Positions 34,389 to 43,050 of a stretch of 43,334 nucleotides of DNA are shown piece by piece. This DNA comes from Acrocarpospora pleiomorpha. Lineage in GTDB: Bacteria; Actinomycetota; Actinomycetes; Streptosporangiales; Streptosporangiaceae. The DNA is taken from the NCBI RefSeq assembly GCF_009687885.1, contig NZ_BLAF01000005.1, positions 103,514 through 146,847 of the forward strand. Reading direction: 5' to 3'. Within the stretch, counting starts at the first letter, position 1; every line of letters begins with the position of its first letter. The notes below the pieces were generated by a model that was not told the origin of the DNA, ran no database searches, and saw only the letters and a list, made by a program, of their open reading frames with translations. Both the position numbers and the translations under genes were made by a program.

Positions 34389-34793
34389 ATGGAGACGGCG
34401 ACGCGGCGTTTCGCCGTGCCCGCGGGAGTGGCGGCGATCACGATCGCGGCCACCGGATACGTCGCCGCCGTCGACCCGAACGCGGCCGGGCACTATCCGG
34501 CCTGCCCGTTCCTCGCGGTCAGCGGCTTCTTCTGCCCCGGCTGCGGCAGCCTGCGCGCCGTCCACGCGCTCGCCCACGGCGACCCGCTCGCCGCCCTCGG
34601 CCTCAACCCGCTGTTCACGCTGACCGCGCCCGTGCTGCTCTATCTGTGGATCCGCTGGGCGCGCGCGGCCTGGACCGGCCGCCGGATGAGCACCGTCCTG
34701 GCCAGGCCCGTCTTCGTCTGGGGGTTCGTCGCGGTGGCCCTGGTCTTCTGGGTCGTACGGAACCTCCCGTTCGGCCGCTTTCTCGCCCCGTGA
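34389..34793 (+). CDS. DUF2752 membrane protein
   Basis: This 134-residue protein has about three hydrophobic segments and the DUF2752 signature [19 protein letters not shown], followed by [14 protein letters not shown]. The cysteines and the CPGCG core may bind metal or form disulfides; no function is known. It lies between the DUF4190 protein and trpC and appears to have its own leaderless promoter. Confidence 0.9.
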   Translation: METATRRFAVPAGVAAITIAATGYVAAVDPNAAGHYPACPFLAVSGFFCPGCGSLRAVHALAHGDPLAALGLNPLFTLTAPVLLYLWIRWARAAWTGRRMSTVLARPVFVWGFVAVALVFWVVRNLPFGRFLAP

Positions 34794-34829
34794 CACGCCC
34801 CGGTGGCCGGGCAGGGGCGGCAGGGCCGA

Positions 34830-34835
34830 TACCAT
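34830..34835 (+). promoter_or_regulatory. Possible -10 element upstream of trpC
   Basis: TACCAT fits TANNNT in the 119-base gap before trpC, which would give a leader of about 70 bases. No clear -35 is present. I found no Trp-rich leader peptide or attenuator hairpin in this gap. Confidence 0.3.
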
Positions 34836-34912
34836 CGGCAGGGCAAGGCGGGCGCGGAAGCGAAGCCGGCAGATGCCCCGCGAGCGAAGCCAATCGGAGG
34901 GACCCGGAGTTC

Positions 34913-35730
34913 GTGAGCGTTCTCGACGAGATCATCGAAGGGGTCCGGGAGGACCTCGCCGAGCGGCAGAAGACCGTGTCGATCGACGAGCTCAAGCAGC
35001 GCGCCGGACGTGCGCCCGCCCCCCGTGACGTGCGCGCGGCGCTGGGCGGAGACCGGGTCTCGGTGATCGCCGAGGTGAAGCGGTCCAGCCCGTCCAAGGG
35101 CGCGCTCGCCGCCATCGCCGACCCGGCCGGCCTGGCCGCCGACTACGAGGCCGGGGGCGCGCACGTGATCAGCGTGCTCACCGAACGCCGCCGGTTCGGC
35201 GGCAGCCTCGACGACCTGGCCGCCGTGCGGGCCAGGGTGGACGTGCCGATCCTGCGCAAGGATTTCATCGTCAGCTCCTACCAGCTCTGGGAGGCCCGGG
35301 CCTACGGCGCGGACCTGGCGCTGCTGATGGTCGTCTCGCTGGAGCAGGAGGCGCTGGTCTCGCTGATCGAGCGGGCCGAGTCGATCGGGCTGACGCCGCT
35401 GGTCGAGGTGCACACCGAGGACGAGCTGGAGCGCGCCGTCGCCGCGGGCGCTAAGATCATCGGGGTGAACGCGCGCGACCTCAGGACGCTCCAGGTGGAC
35501 CGGGACGTCTTCGCCAAGCTGGCCCCGAAGATCCCGGACGGCATCATCAAGATCGCCGAATCCGGCGTGCGCGGGCCGCACGACCTGCTCGCCTACGCCC
35601 GCGCGGGCGCCGACGCGGTGCTCGTGGGGGAGAGCCTGGTCACCGGCAAGGACCCGAGGGCCGCGGTCAACGACCTGGTGACCGCGGGCGCGCACCCGTC
35701 ATCCCGTCAGGAACGGCAGCAGGAGAAGCC

Positions 35731-35734
<4 letters not shown>
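34913..35734 (+). CDS. trpC: Indole-3-glycerol phosphate synthase
   Basis: This 273-residue TIM barrel closes CdRP to indole-glycerol phosphate. It has [13 protein letters not shown] with the catalytic Glu and Lys, [10 protein letters not shown] with the second Lys, [13 protein letters not shown] GVNARDL and ESGV near the end. It is not fused to TrpF, and no trpF is present nearby, which fits use of PriA. The GTG start at 34913 has GGAG just upstream and GGAGG further off. It overlaps trpB by four bases (ATGA). The small trpM gene reported between trpC and trpB in Streptomyces is absent. Confidence 0.96.
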
Positions 35735-36960
<1,226 letters not shown>

Positions 36961-36969
36961 GGCTCCGAT

Positions 36970-37767
36970 ATGACATCTCTTGCCGCGGTCTTCGAGAAGG
37001 CCCGATCCGAGGACCGCGCCGCGCTGGTGGGCTACCTGCCCGCCGGGTTCCCGACCAAGGACGGGGCCGTCGCCGCCGCCTCCGCCATGGTGGACGCGGG
37101 CTGCGACGTGATCGAGATCGGCTTGCCGTACTCGGATCCGCTGATGGACGGGCCGACCATCCAGGACGCGGTGCACCGGTCGCTGAGCAACGGCACCCGG
37201 ATCGCCGACGTCATGCGCACCGTCGAGGGTGTGGCCAAGACGGGGGCGGCGACCCTGGTCATGACGTACTGGAACCCCATCGATCAGTACGGCGCGGCGC
37301 GTTTCGCGCGGGACCTGGCCGGCGCGGGCGGGGTGGGCACGATCACGCCCGACCTGACGCCGGAAGAGGCCGGGCCGTGGCTGGAGGCCAGCCGGGAGGC
37401 GGGCATCGAGACCGTGTTCCTGGTCGCGCCCAGCTCCACCGAGGAGCGCATCGGCATCGTCGCCGACTGCTGCACCGGCTTCGTCTACGCGGCCTCGCTG
37501 ATGGGCGTGACCGGCGCCCGCGAGTCGGTCGGGCTGGCGGCCGAGGGCCTGGTCAAGCGGACCCGCGCGCACACCACGCTGCCGGTCTGCGTCGGTCTCG
37601 GGGTCGGCACCGGCGCCCAGGCGGCCGAGGTGGCCGCGTACGCGGACGGCGTCATCGTCGGGTCCGCGTTCATCCGGCGGCTGCTTGACGCGCCCGACGA
37701 GTCCGCGGGGCTCTTCGCGGTGCGCGAGCTCGCGGCCGAACTCGCGGCGGGCGTGCGCCGCCGCTGA
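36970..37767 (+). CDS. trpA: Tryptophan synthase alpha subunit
   Basis: This 265-residue TIM barrel splits indole-glycerol phosphate into indole and glyceraldehyde-3-phosphate. The catalytic Glu is in VIEIGLPYSDPLMDGP and the catalytic Asp region is in GTITPDLTPEEA. FVYAASLMGVTG and GLGVGTGAQ follow. It is the last trp gene and ends 15 bases before a strong terminator stem. Confidence 0.97.
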   Translation: MTSLAAVFEKARSEDRAALVGYLPAGFPTKDGAVAAASAMVDAGCDVIEIGLPYSDPLMDGPTIQDAVHRSLSNGTRIADVMRTVEGVAKTGAATLVMTYWNPIDQYGAARFARDLAGAGGVGTITPDLTPEEAGPWLEASREAGIETVFLVAPSSTEERIGIVADCCTGFVYAASLMGVTGARESVGLAAEGLVKRTRAHTTLPVCVGLGVGTGAQAAEVAAYADGVIVGSAFIRRLLDAPDESAGLFAVRELAAELAAGVRRR

Positions 37768-37782
37768 GCCTGCTTTTCCGTA

Positions 37783-37814
37783 CGGCCGATCTCCCTCAGG
37801 AGATCGGCCGTTTT
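37783..37814 (+). terminator. Intrinsic terminator of the trp cluster
   Basis: A perfect 12-base stem (CGGCCGATCTCC paired with GGAGATCGGCCG, loop CTCA) is followed by TTTT, 15 bases after the trpA stop. A short T run on the other side may allow weaker termination of minus-strand reads too. Confidence 0.88.
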
Positions 37815-37943
37815 GGCGTGTTATGCAGGCAATATTCGGCGATCGCTCGCGATTTACCAGGCTCTTATCCAGGGCATGGTGAGCTGTCTCTATTAGGTTC
37901 GGGACCGGTGACCGCCTACGCGGTCAGGTTAAGGAGTTCTGAC

Positions 37944-38489
37944 GTGGCAGCGGATATTCCCGCTTCGCGATGGCCACTCTCCGTACAGGGAGCGGTACCC
38001 TGGGTGACGACCATCACCCGGCTCGTGCTCGGTGGCGTGCTCATCGCCGCGGGCTGGCTCAAGATCGGCACGCCCGCCCTGTCGGTGCAGGCGGTCAAGG
38101 CCTACGAGCTCCTGCCGGGCGGGGTCGCCACGGCCGTGGGTTACGGCCTGCCCATCCTGGAGATCGTGGTCGGAGCGTTGCTTGTCCTGGGCTTGCTCAC
38201 GCGCGCCTCGGCCGTCGTGGCCGGGCTGCTCATGCTCGCCTTCGTGGTCGGCATCGCCTCGGCCTGGGCGCGCGGGCTGCGCATCGACTGCGGCTGCTTC
38301 GGCGGCGACGGCACGCTCGCGGCCGGGCAGGAGCCCGCCTACCTCAGTGAGCTGCTCCGCGACGCCGGGCTCGTGCTCTGCGCGGCCTGGGCCGCCTGGT
38401 TCTCGCCGGGCCGGTTGGCGCTCGACTCCGCGCTGGGCCTGAGCGCCCCGCCCGATCACCACGACGACAACGAGGAGAACGTTTCATGA
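37944..38489 (+). CDS. MauE/DoxX-type redox-associated membrane protein
   Basis: This 181-residue protein has four hydrophobic helices, ITRLVLGGVLIAAGWLKI near the start, and LRIDCGCFGGDG with a CxC pair before the last helix. The pattern is that of MauE/DoxX proteins linked to thiol redox work. The GTG at 37944 has AAGGAG seven bases upstream; the open frame reaches to 37818 without support. Its stop overlaps the DsbA-like gene (ATGA). The pair probably supplies or recycles electrons for extracytoplasmic thiol exchange. Confidence 0.88.
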   Translation: MAADIPASRWPLSVQGAVPWVTTITRLVLGGVLIAAGWLKIGTPALSVQAVKAYELLPGGVATAVGYGLPILEIVVGALLVLGLLTRASAVVAGLLMLAFVVGIASAWARGLRIDCGCFGGDGTLAAGQEPAYLSELLRDAGLVLCAAWAAWFSPGRLALDSALGLSAPPDHHDDNEENVS

Positions 38490-39238
38490 GCAAGGGTGCG
38501 CGGGAAGCGTCGGCGCGTAGCCGCATCGCGGCGCAGCGGGCCGCCGAACGTCAGCGGGAGCGGCGCAAGCGCCTGATGGTCATCACGGCCGTGGGGGTGG
38601 TCGCGGTGGCGGCCATCGGCCTCGGCTCCTGGTATGCGGCCTCCCAGGACGCCGCGGAGACACCGGCGCTCGCCCAGGCCCCGGCCACCGTCAACTCCGA
38701 CGGCACCGTCACGCTGGCCAAGGCGGGCGTGACCGCGCCGGTGCTGGATGTATACGAGGACTTCCAGTGCCCGGCCTGCAAGGCCCTGGAGACCAGCAGC
38801 GGTTCGACGATCAAGAACCTGGCCGCGGAGGGCAAGGCCAAGGTGGTCTACCACCCGGTCTCGATCTTCTCGGCCGAGCCGACCAAGTCCAACTCGATCA
38901 GGGCGGGGGCGGCGGCCCGTTGCATCAGCGACGGCGCGCAGTGGCTGGCCTTCCACGACAAGCTCTTCCAGAACCAGCCGAACGAGACCGTCGAGGGGTT
39001 CGCCCTCAACGACCTGGTGACCTGGGGCAAGGAGGCCGGTGTCACCGATCCCGCCTTCCCCGAGTGCGTGACCACGCAGAAGCACGCGGCCGCGCAGGAG
39101 AGCCAGTCGGCCAAGGTGCTGCGGGAGGCGAAGGTCACCGGCACGCCGCAGGTGAAGCTGAACGGGAAGGACCTGCCCAACGAGGTCGCGTTCGTGCCCG
39201 CCAAGCTGCGCGAAGCCGTGGTCGCGGCCGGCGGCTGA
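38486..39238 (+). CDS. Membrane-anchored DsbA-like thioredoxin-fold protein
   Basis: This 250-residue protein has a basic cytoplasmic start, one membrane helix at about residues 30-50, and an external thioredoxin-like domain. The active site is C95-P-A-C98 in EDFQCPACK, with the cis-Pro in TGTPQVKLNG. It resembles DsbA/DSBA_2 oxidoreductases of actinobacteria, which form or rearrange disulfides in exported proteins. The start overlaps the MauE-like gene, so the two form a functional pair. Confidence 0.9.
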   Translation: MSKGAREASARSRIAAQRAAERQRERRKRLMVITAVGVVAVAAIGLGSWYAASQDAAETPALAQAPATVNSDGTVTLAKAGVTAPVLDVYEDFQCPACKALETSSGSTIKNLAAEGKAKVVYHPVSIFSAEPTKSNSIRAGAAARCISDGAQWLAFHDKLFQNQPNETVEGFALNDLVTWGKEAGVTDPAFPECVTTQKHAAAQESQSAKVLREAKVTGTPQVKLNGKDLPNEVAFVPAKLREAVVAAGG

Positions 39239-39298
39239 CCGGCACGCGAGGGTCCCGCACCGATCCCGCACCGGCCGCGAGAGGCAGCGCTGGGCGTT

Positions 39299-39453
39299 GG
39301 GCTTCCGCCCGCGCGCTTCTCCGCCCTCCAGGAGTGCCTCCCGCTCGGCTCCGACGATCGGGCTTCCGTTCGCGCGCTTCTCCGCCCTCTTGGAGTGCCT
39401 CCCGCTCGGCTCCGACGATTGGGCTTCCGTTCGCGCGCTTCTTCGCCACGGGG
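39299..39453 (+). repeat. 61-bp tandem repeat in the intergenic region before lgt
   Basis: Units start at 39299, 39360 and 39421; the third is partial. Each begins GGGCTTCCG.. and ends ..GGCTCCGACGAT. The first two copies differ at only a handful of positions. The 315-base gap between the DsbA-like gene and lgt holds nothing else that I recognise apart from the candidate lgt promoter. The 61-base period is not a multiple of three, arguing against coding. Confidence 0.88.
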
Positions 39454-39539
39454 GATCTGAGACGGCGTCGCTCCGCTGATTACAGGCGCTGTGACAGGTC
39501 CTTTACGATCGTCCGTACCCGAGCGCGTCGCGGAGGCGG

Positions 39540-39545
39540 TAGCGT
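39540..39545 (+). promoter_or_regulatory. Probable -10 element of a leaderless promoter for lgt
   Basis: TAGCGT matches TANNNT and lies eight bases before the ATG at 39554, with no Shine-Dalgarno between. No clear -35 is present. Confidence 0.42.
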
Positions 39546-39553
39546 CCTGTGAC

Positions 39554-40609
39554 ATGCCCCTCGCCTTCATCCCCAGCCCGTCCCAGGGGGTCTGGAATCT
39601 CGGACCGATCCCCATCCGGGCCTACGCTTTGTGCATCGTGCTCGGCGTCGTCGTCGCCGTCTGGATCGGCGAGCGCCGCTGGCGGGCCCGTGGCGGCCAG
39701 CCCGGCACCATCACCGACCTGGCCGTCTGGGCCGTGCCCTTCGGCCTGGTCGGCGGCCGGCTCTACCACGTCATCACCGACTGGCAGCTGTATTTCGGGG
39801 CGGACGCCCCCAACCAGCCGATCGACGCGCTCTACATCTGGAAGGGCGGTCTCGGCATCTGGGGTGCCATCGCCCTCGGCGGCGTCGGCGTCTGGATCGC
39901 CTGCCGGCGACGCGGCATCTCGCTGACGGCGGTCGCGGACGCGCTCGCGCCCGGCATCGCCGTCGCCCAAGGCATCGGGCGCTGGGGCAACTACTTCAAC
40001 CAGGAGCTGTTCGGCAGCCCCTGCGACTACGCCTGGTGCCTGGAGATCGACCCGGGCCGTCCCGGCACGGTCCCCGGCGCGGCCACCTACCACCCGACCT
40101 TCCTGTACGAGTCGCTCTGGGACTTCGCGCTCGCCGGCGTGCTGATCCTCCTCGGCTCGCGCCTGGCACTCCGCCACGGCCGCCTCTTCGCGCTGTACGT
40201 CGCGGGTTACACGGTCGGCCGGTTCTGGATCGAGGGCCTGCGGGTCGACCCGGCGCACGAGATCCTTGGCCTGCGGCTGAACCAGTGGACCTCGGTCGTC
40301 ATCTTCATCGGCGCGATCGCGTACTTCTGGCTGACCAGGAACAAGACCACCGAGGAGATCATCGTCGCGGGCGACGGGGACGACCCCGCCCATGACCCCG
40401 CCCACGGCCCCGAGCAGGCAGAAGCCACCGAACTAGCCACCGCCGACAAGTCCGCCACCGCCGACAGGTCCGCCAAGGACGCTGAGGCCGCAGAGGACTC
40501 CGCAGATCCCCCCAACTCGTCGGACTCCTCCGACTCCTCCGATTCTTCGGATGTCGATCCCGACAAAGCCACCTCCGGAGTATCGGGGGAGGAGGCAGGC
40601 GGGCGATGA
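39554..40609 (+). CDS. lgt: Prolipoprotein diacylglyceryl transferase with acidic C-terminal extension
   Basis: This 351-residue membrane enzyme adds diacylglycerol to the lipobox Cys of prolipoproteins, such as the binding protein at 28982. It has seven or so membrane helices, the Lgt signature GRWGNYFNQELFG near residues 140-152, HPTFLYES and a conserved GGRLYHVITDW. Typical Lgt is about 280 residues; here residues about 266-351 add a charged, disordered tail ending in Ser-Asp repeats (SSDSSDSSD). The start at 39554 is chosen from homology and a leaderless-type -10; the frame is open to 39491. Its stop overlaps the next ATG. Confidence 0.95.
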   Translation: MPLAFIPSPSQGVWNLGPIPIRAYALCIVLGVVVAVWIGERRWRARGGQPGTITDLAVWAVPFGLVGGRLYHVITDWQLYFGADAPNQPIDALYIWKGGLGIWGAIALGGVGVWIACRRRGISLTAVADALAPGIAVAQGIGRWGNYFNQELFGSPCDYAWCLEIDPGRPGTVPGAATYHPTFLYESLWDFALAGVLILLGSRLALRHGRLFALYVAGYTVGRFWIEGLRVDPAHEILGLRLNQWTSVVIFIGAIAYFWLTRNKTTEEIIVAGDGDDPAHDPAHGPEQAEATELATADKSATADRSAKDAEAAEDSADPPNSSDSSDSSDSSDVDPDKATSGVSGEEAGGR

Positions 40610-41211
40610 CGGACCCGGCCGCCTCCATGGCCGGGGCTGCGTACGTGTCGTTGGCCGGCCGGCGCGAGCCGGCCCAGGCCGAGATCGGGGTCGAGCGACA
40701 TGAGCTCGAACGGCATCCGAAGGACGAGCAGGACGAATTGGCTCAGGTTCACGTAGGCCGCAGTGCCGATCCCGCGCTCGTGGGGCAGGTCTCGCGCAGT
40801 GCGGGCAGTTCCGCGCTTGTGCGGCAGGTCTCCCGCAGCGTGGAAGATCCCTTGCTCGTGCGGAGAATCTCGCGCAGTGCGGAATATGCCGCGCGGCATC
40901 CGAAGGACGAGCAGGGCGAATTGGCTCAGGTTCACGTAAGCCGCAGTGCCGATCCCGCGCTTGTGCGGCAGGTCTCGCGCAGTGCGGAGAATGCCGCGCG
41001 GCATCCGAAGGACGAGCAGGGCGAATTGGCTCAGGTTCACGTAAGCCGCAGTGCCGATCCCGCGCTCGTGGGGCAGGTCTCGCGCAGCGCGGAGAGTCCC
41101 GCGCTCGTGCGGAGGACCTCCCGCAATCCGGAAAAGGTGCTCATGGTCGGCGGGGGCGTCGCCGTGCTTACCTGGGGCGTCAGCTCGATCATCGGAGTCG
41201 GCGGCATATGA
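40606..41211 (+). CDS. Repeat-rich protein with C-terminal membrane helix
   Basis: This 201-residue protein is built of repeats with core ALVRQVSRSAE and RHPKDEQGELAQVHV, rich in Arg, Ser, Val and Glu. It ends in one hydrophobic helix (VLMVGGGVAVLTWGVSSIIG), which suggests a tail anchor. Its ATG overlaps the lgt stop and its stop overlaps the next ATG (both ATGA), which supports real coding. The minus strand is also open here because the repeats lack stops, so some doubt remains. I recognise no family. Confidence 0.6.
   Translation: MTDPAASMAGAAYVSLAGRREPAQAEIGVERHELERHPKDEQDELAQVHVGRSADPALVGQVSRSAGSSALVRQVSRSVEDPLLVRRISRSAEYAARHPKDEQGELAQVHVSRSADPALVRQVSRSAENAARHPKDEQGELAQVHVSRSADPALVGQVSRSAESPALVRRTSRNPEKVLMVGGGVAVLTWGVSSIIGVGGI
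40711..41100 (+). repeat. 105-bp and 39-bp nested in-frame repeats
   Basis: Long units start at 40711 (variant), 40894 and 40999, the last two exactly 105 bases apart and nearly identical. Between and within them are shorter units of about 39 bases encoding [AV]-E-x-P-x-LVR-x-x-SRS. Periods of 105, 183 and 39 are all multiples of three, so the reading frame of the plus-strand protein is preserved through every expansion. Confidence 0.85.
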
Positions 41212-42116
41212 CTCCCCGCAAACGACGCCCGGCGGTCCGGCAGGACCGCTGGAGCGACTCTCGCCTGGCCGAGCTCGGCCTCACACCTCTCCAGCAGAAG
41301 ATCTTGCTCGGGCTCGGCGGCGTCGCGGCCCTCCTGGTCATCGGCCTGCTCCTCACCCTCGTGGTTCAGGGCGTCAACGGCACCGCGGCCGGGCCCAGCC
41401 AGCTCTCCGCCGGATCCTCCATCGGCCAGGCCCGCCCGTCCGAATACCGGTCCTGGCCGTCGCTGAAACAGTTCGCCCCCATCGCCGACCGCAACGCCGA
41501 CGCGAAACCCCTCACCGCCGAGGAGGTCTTCGCCACCCGCACCCTGAAATCCGGCAAGCAGACCCTGAAGCTCGCCCAGCGCCAACTGGACAATTCCTGC
41601 GCCTCGGTTTTGTGGGGCGACGAACTACGCGAACAGGTGGCTGCCGCAGGCTGCACTCAAGCCGTCCGCGGCCTGTACACCACCACAGTCACCACCAGCG
41701 CCAAGCCCAGCGCCAACCCCACCGGGACGCCGACCAGCACGACCACCGAGCCAACCGAAACCACCGGGTCACCTGGCGCGACCACCCGCACCACCTACAT
41801 CGCCCAGTACACCCTGCTCAACCTCCGCGACGCCGAAGCCGCCAACACCCTGGTCACCACCTTGGAAGCCCTCCACCGCGGCGGCTGGACCCTCCCCCTC
41901 AAACCCGACCAGGCCCCCTTCCAGGGCTACTCCGAAGCCAGCGGCCACGCCATGGGCCACTACGTCGGCCTCGTCTGGGTAGCCCGCTCCGACGGCGCCG
42001 ACCCCGAACCCACCGACGACTTCGTCACCCTAAGCCTCACCCTCCGGGAAGCCGAGAAGGCCATCTACCGTCGCGTGGTCACTGCCACCGGCGGAACCCC
42101 TTCCGCGGGCTCGTAA
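41208..42116 (+). CDS. Single-pass membrane-anchored exported protein (paralogue of the 42184 protein)
   Basis: This 302-residue protein has a basic cytoplasmic start, one membrane helix at about residues 30-54 (KILLGLGGVAALLVIGLLLTLVV) and an external domain. The external part has two cysteines (NSCASVLWG, AAGCTQAVRGLY), a Thr/Pro/Ser-rich insert at about 165-195 and SGHAMGHYVGLVWVA. The adjacent protein at 42184 shares the same Cys-x-W and GC-TQ blocks, the ALGHY/AMGHY motif and overall order, so they are paralogues. The Thr-rich insert would suit O-mannosylation by the Pmt at 2880; that is speculation. No family name is known to me. Confidence 0.85.
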   Translation: MTPRKRRPAVRQDRWSDSRLAELGLTPLQQKILLGLGGVAALLVIGLLLTLVVQGVNGTAAGPSQLSAGSSIGQARPSEYRSWPSLKQFAPIADRNADAKPLTAEEVFATRTLKSGKQTLKLAQRQLDNSCASVLWGDELREQVAAAGCTQAVRGLYTTTVTTSAKPSANPTGTPTSTTTEPTETTGSPGATTRTTYIAQYTLLNLRDAEAANTLVTTLEALHRGGWTLPLKPDQAPFQGYSEASGHAMGHYVGLVWVARSDGADPEPTDDFVTLSLTLREAEKAIYRRVVTATGGTPSAGS

Positions 42117-42169
42117 GTGATCGCCGCGTCACCGAGGCCGATCCCAGAGTAACTGTCGGGGCGCTTGAG

Positions 42170-42175
42170 TAGGAT
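42170..42175 (+). promoter_or_regulatory. Probable -10 element of a leaderless promoter
   Basis: TAGGAT matches TANNNT and lies eight bases before the ATG at 42184, without a Shine-Dalgarno. No clear -35 is present. Confidence 0.42.
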
Positions 42176-42183
42176 CTGGCGTC

Positions 42184-42768
42184 ATGAGGTGGGTCGGGGT
42201 GGTCGTGGCAGGGGCGTTTCTCGGGGCGGGGTGTTCGGTGGTCGCCGGTGATCCTCGGCCGCAGGTGTTTCGGGCGGAGTCGTCTTCGGCGATCTATGAG
42301 GCGATCGTGTCCAGGGAGGTGGATCCGGAGCCGTTGGCTGTTGGTGAGGTCTTCGGGAAGGACACGCTGAGCTTTGGGGCCGTGCAGATGAAGCGGGGTC
42401 AGTCGTTCGTTTCGGGGAATTGTGCGGAGGCGGTGTGGGGGAATCCGCCGTTGCAGGGGTGCACGCAGGTGTTGCGGGCCGTCTACAGCGCGGACGGGGT
42501 TTCGGGGCAGTTCGCGATCTTCAATCTGGCTGATTCCGGGGCAGCGGATCGGCTGGTGCAGGCGTTCAGGAAGGATGCGTTCCTGAAGCTCGCGCCAGGG
42601 CAGCCCGCGATCGCCGGGGGTTCGGCGCAGGGCAGGGCACTGGGGCATTACGCCGTCGTGAGCTGGGTCGCGGCGGTGGGCGACGAGAAGCCGGACCTCA
42701 CCGATCCGCTACTGGCCGTGGACTCGGTCAGCCAGTTCCTGCAGACCCGTCTCCTGAAGGCCGGGTAG
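42184..42768 (+). CDS. Putative lipoprotein, paralogue of the upstream membrane-anchored protein
   Basis: This 194-residue protein has a short signal peptide ending in LGAGC (Cys17), an imperfect but plausible lipobox. The mature part repeats the layout of the protein at 41208: EPLAVGEVFGKDTL, SGNCAEAVWG, GCTQVLRAVY, FAIFNLADSGAADRLV and GRALGHYAVVSWVA. It lacks the Thr-rich insert and the basic cytoplasmic segment, so one paralogue is held by a helix and the other probably by lipid. Its last codons and stop lie in the first unit of the 43-bp repeat array. The function is unknown. Confidence 0.83.
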   Translation: MRWVGVVVAGAFLGAGCSVVAGDPRPQVFRAESSSAIYEAIVSREVDPEPLAVGEVFGKDTLSFGAVQMKRGQSFVSGNCAEAVWGNPPLQGCTQVLRAVYSADGVSGQFAIFNLADSGAADRLVQAFRKDAFLKLAPGQPAIAGGSAQGRALGHYAVVSWVAAVGDEKPDLTDPLLAVDSVSQFLQTRLLKAG

Positions 42769-43050
42769 CGGCCGTCAGGGAGTCCGTTCACCGCTCTCGA
42801 AGACCGGGCGGCAACCGTCAGGGAGTGCGCCGCCGTTCTGTTAAGGGCGGGTAGCGGCCGTCAGGGATTCCGCGCGCCGCTCTCGAAGGCCGGGCGGCAA
42901 CCGTCAGGGAGTGCGCTGCCGCTCTGTTGAGGGCGGGTAGCGGCCGTCAGGGAGTGCGCCGCCGTTCTGTTAGGGGTGGGTAGCGGGCGACACGGAGTCC
43001 GCCTCCGCTCTTGAAGGCTGGGAAGCGGTCGTCAGGGAGGCCGCCGCTGC
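42763..43050 (+). repeat. 43-bp tandem repeat array (minisatellite)
   Basis: Units begin at 42763, 42806, 42849, 42892, 42935, 42978 and 43020, so the period is 43 bases except for the last step of 42. Each starts GGGTAGCGG or GGGCGGC, continues CCGTCAGGGAGT, and ends near GTTCTG or CTCTCGAAG. Alternate units are more alike, hinting at an 86-base higher-order unit. There are no spacers, so this is not CRISPR. The array overlaps the 3' ends of the two convergent genes. Confidence 0.93.

Noticed and set aside
34794..34912. Tryptophan attenuator or leader peptide before trpC
   Set aside because: No short frame with adjacent Trp codons and no alternative hairpins followed by a T run were found.
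40207..41040. Open minus-strand frame with repeats across the lgt tail and the repeat protein
   Set aside because: It starts within the repeats and runs antisense into conserved lgt. The plus frame has coupled starts and stops and a sensible membrane helix.
42763..43050. Possible CRISPR array
   Set aside because: The 43-base units are directly contiguous and all similar; there are no unique spacers and no cas genes nearby.
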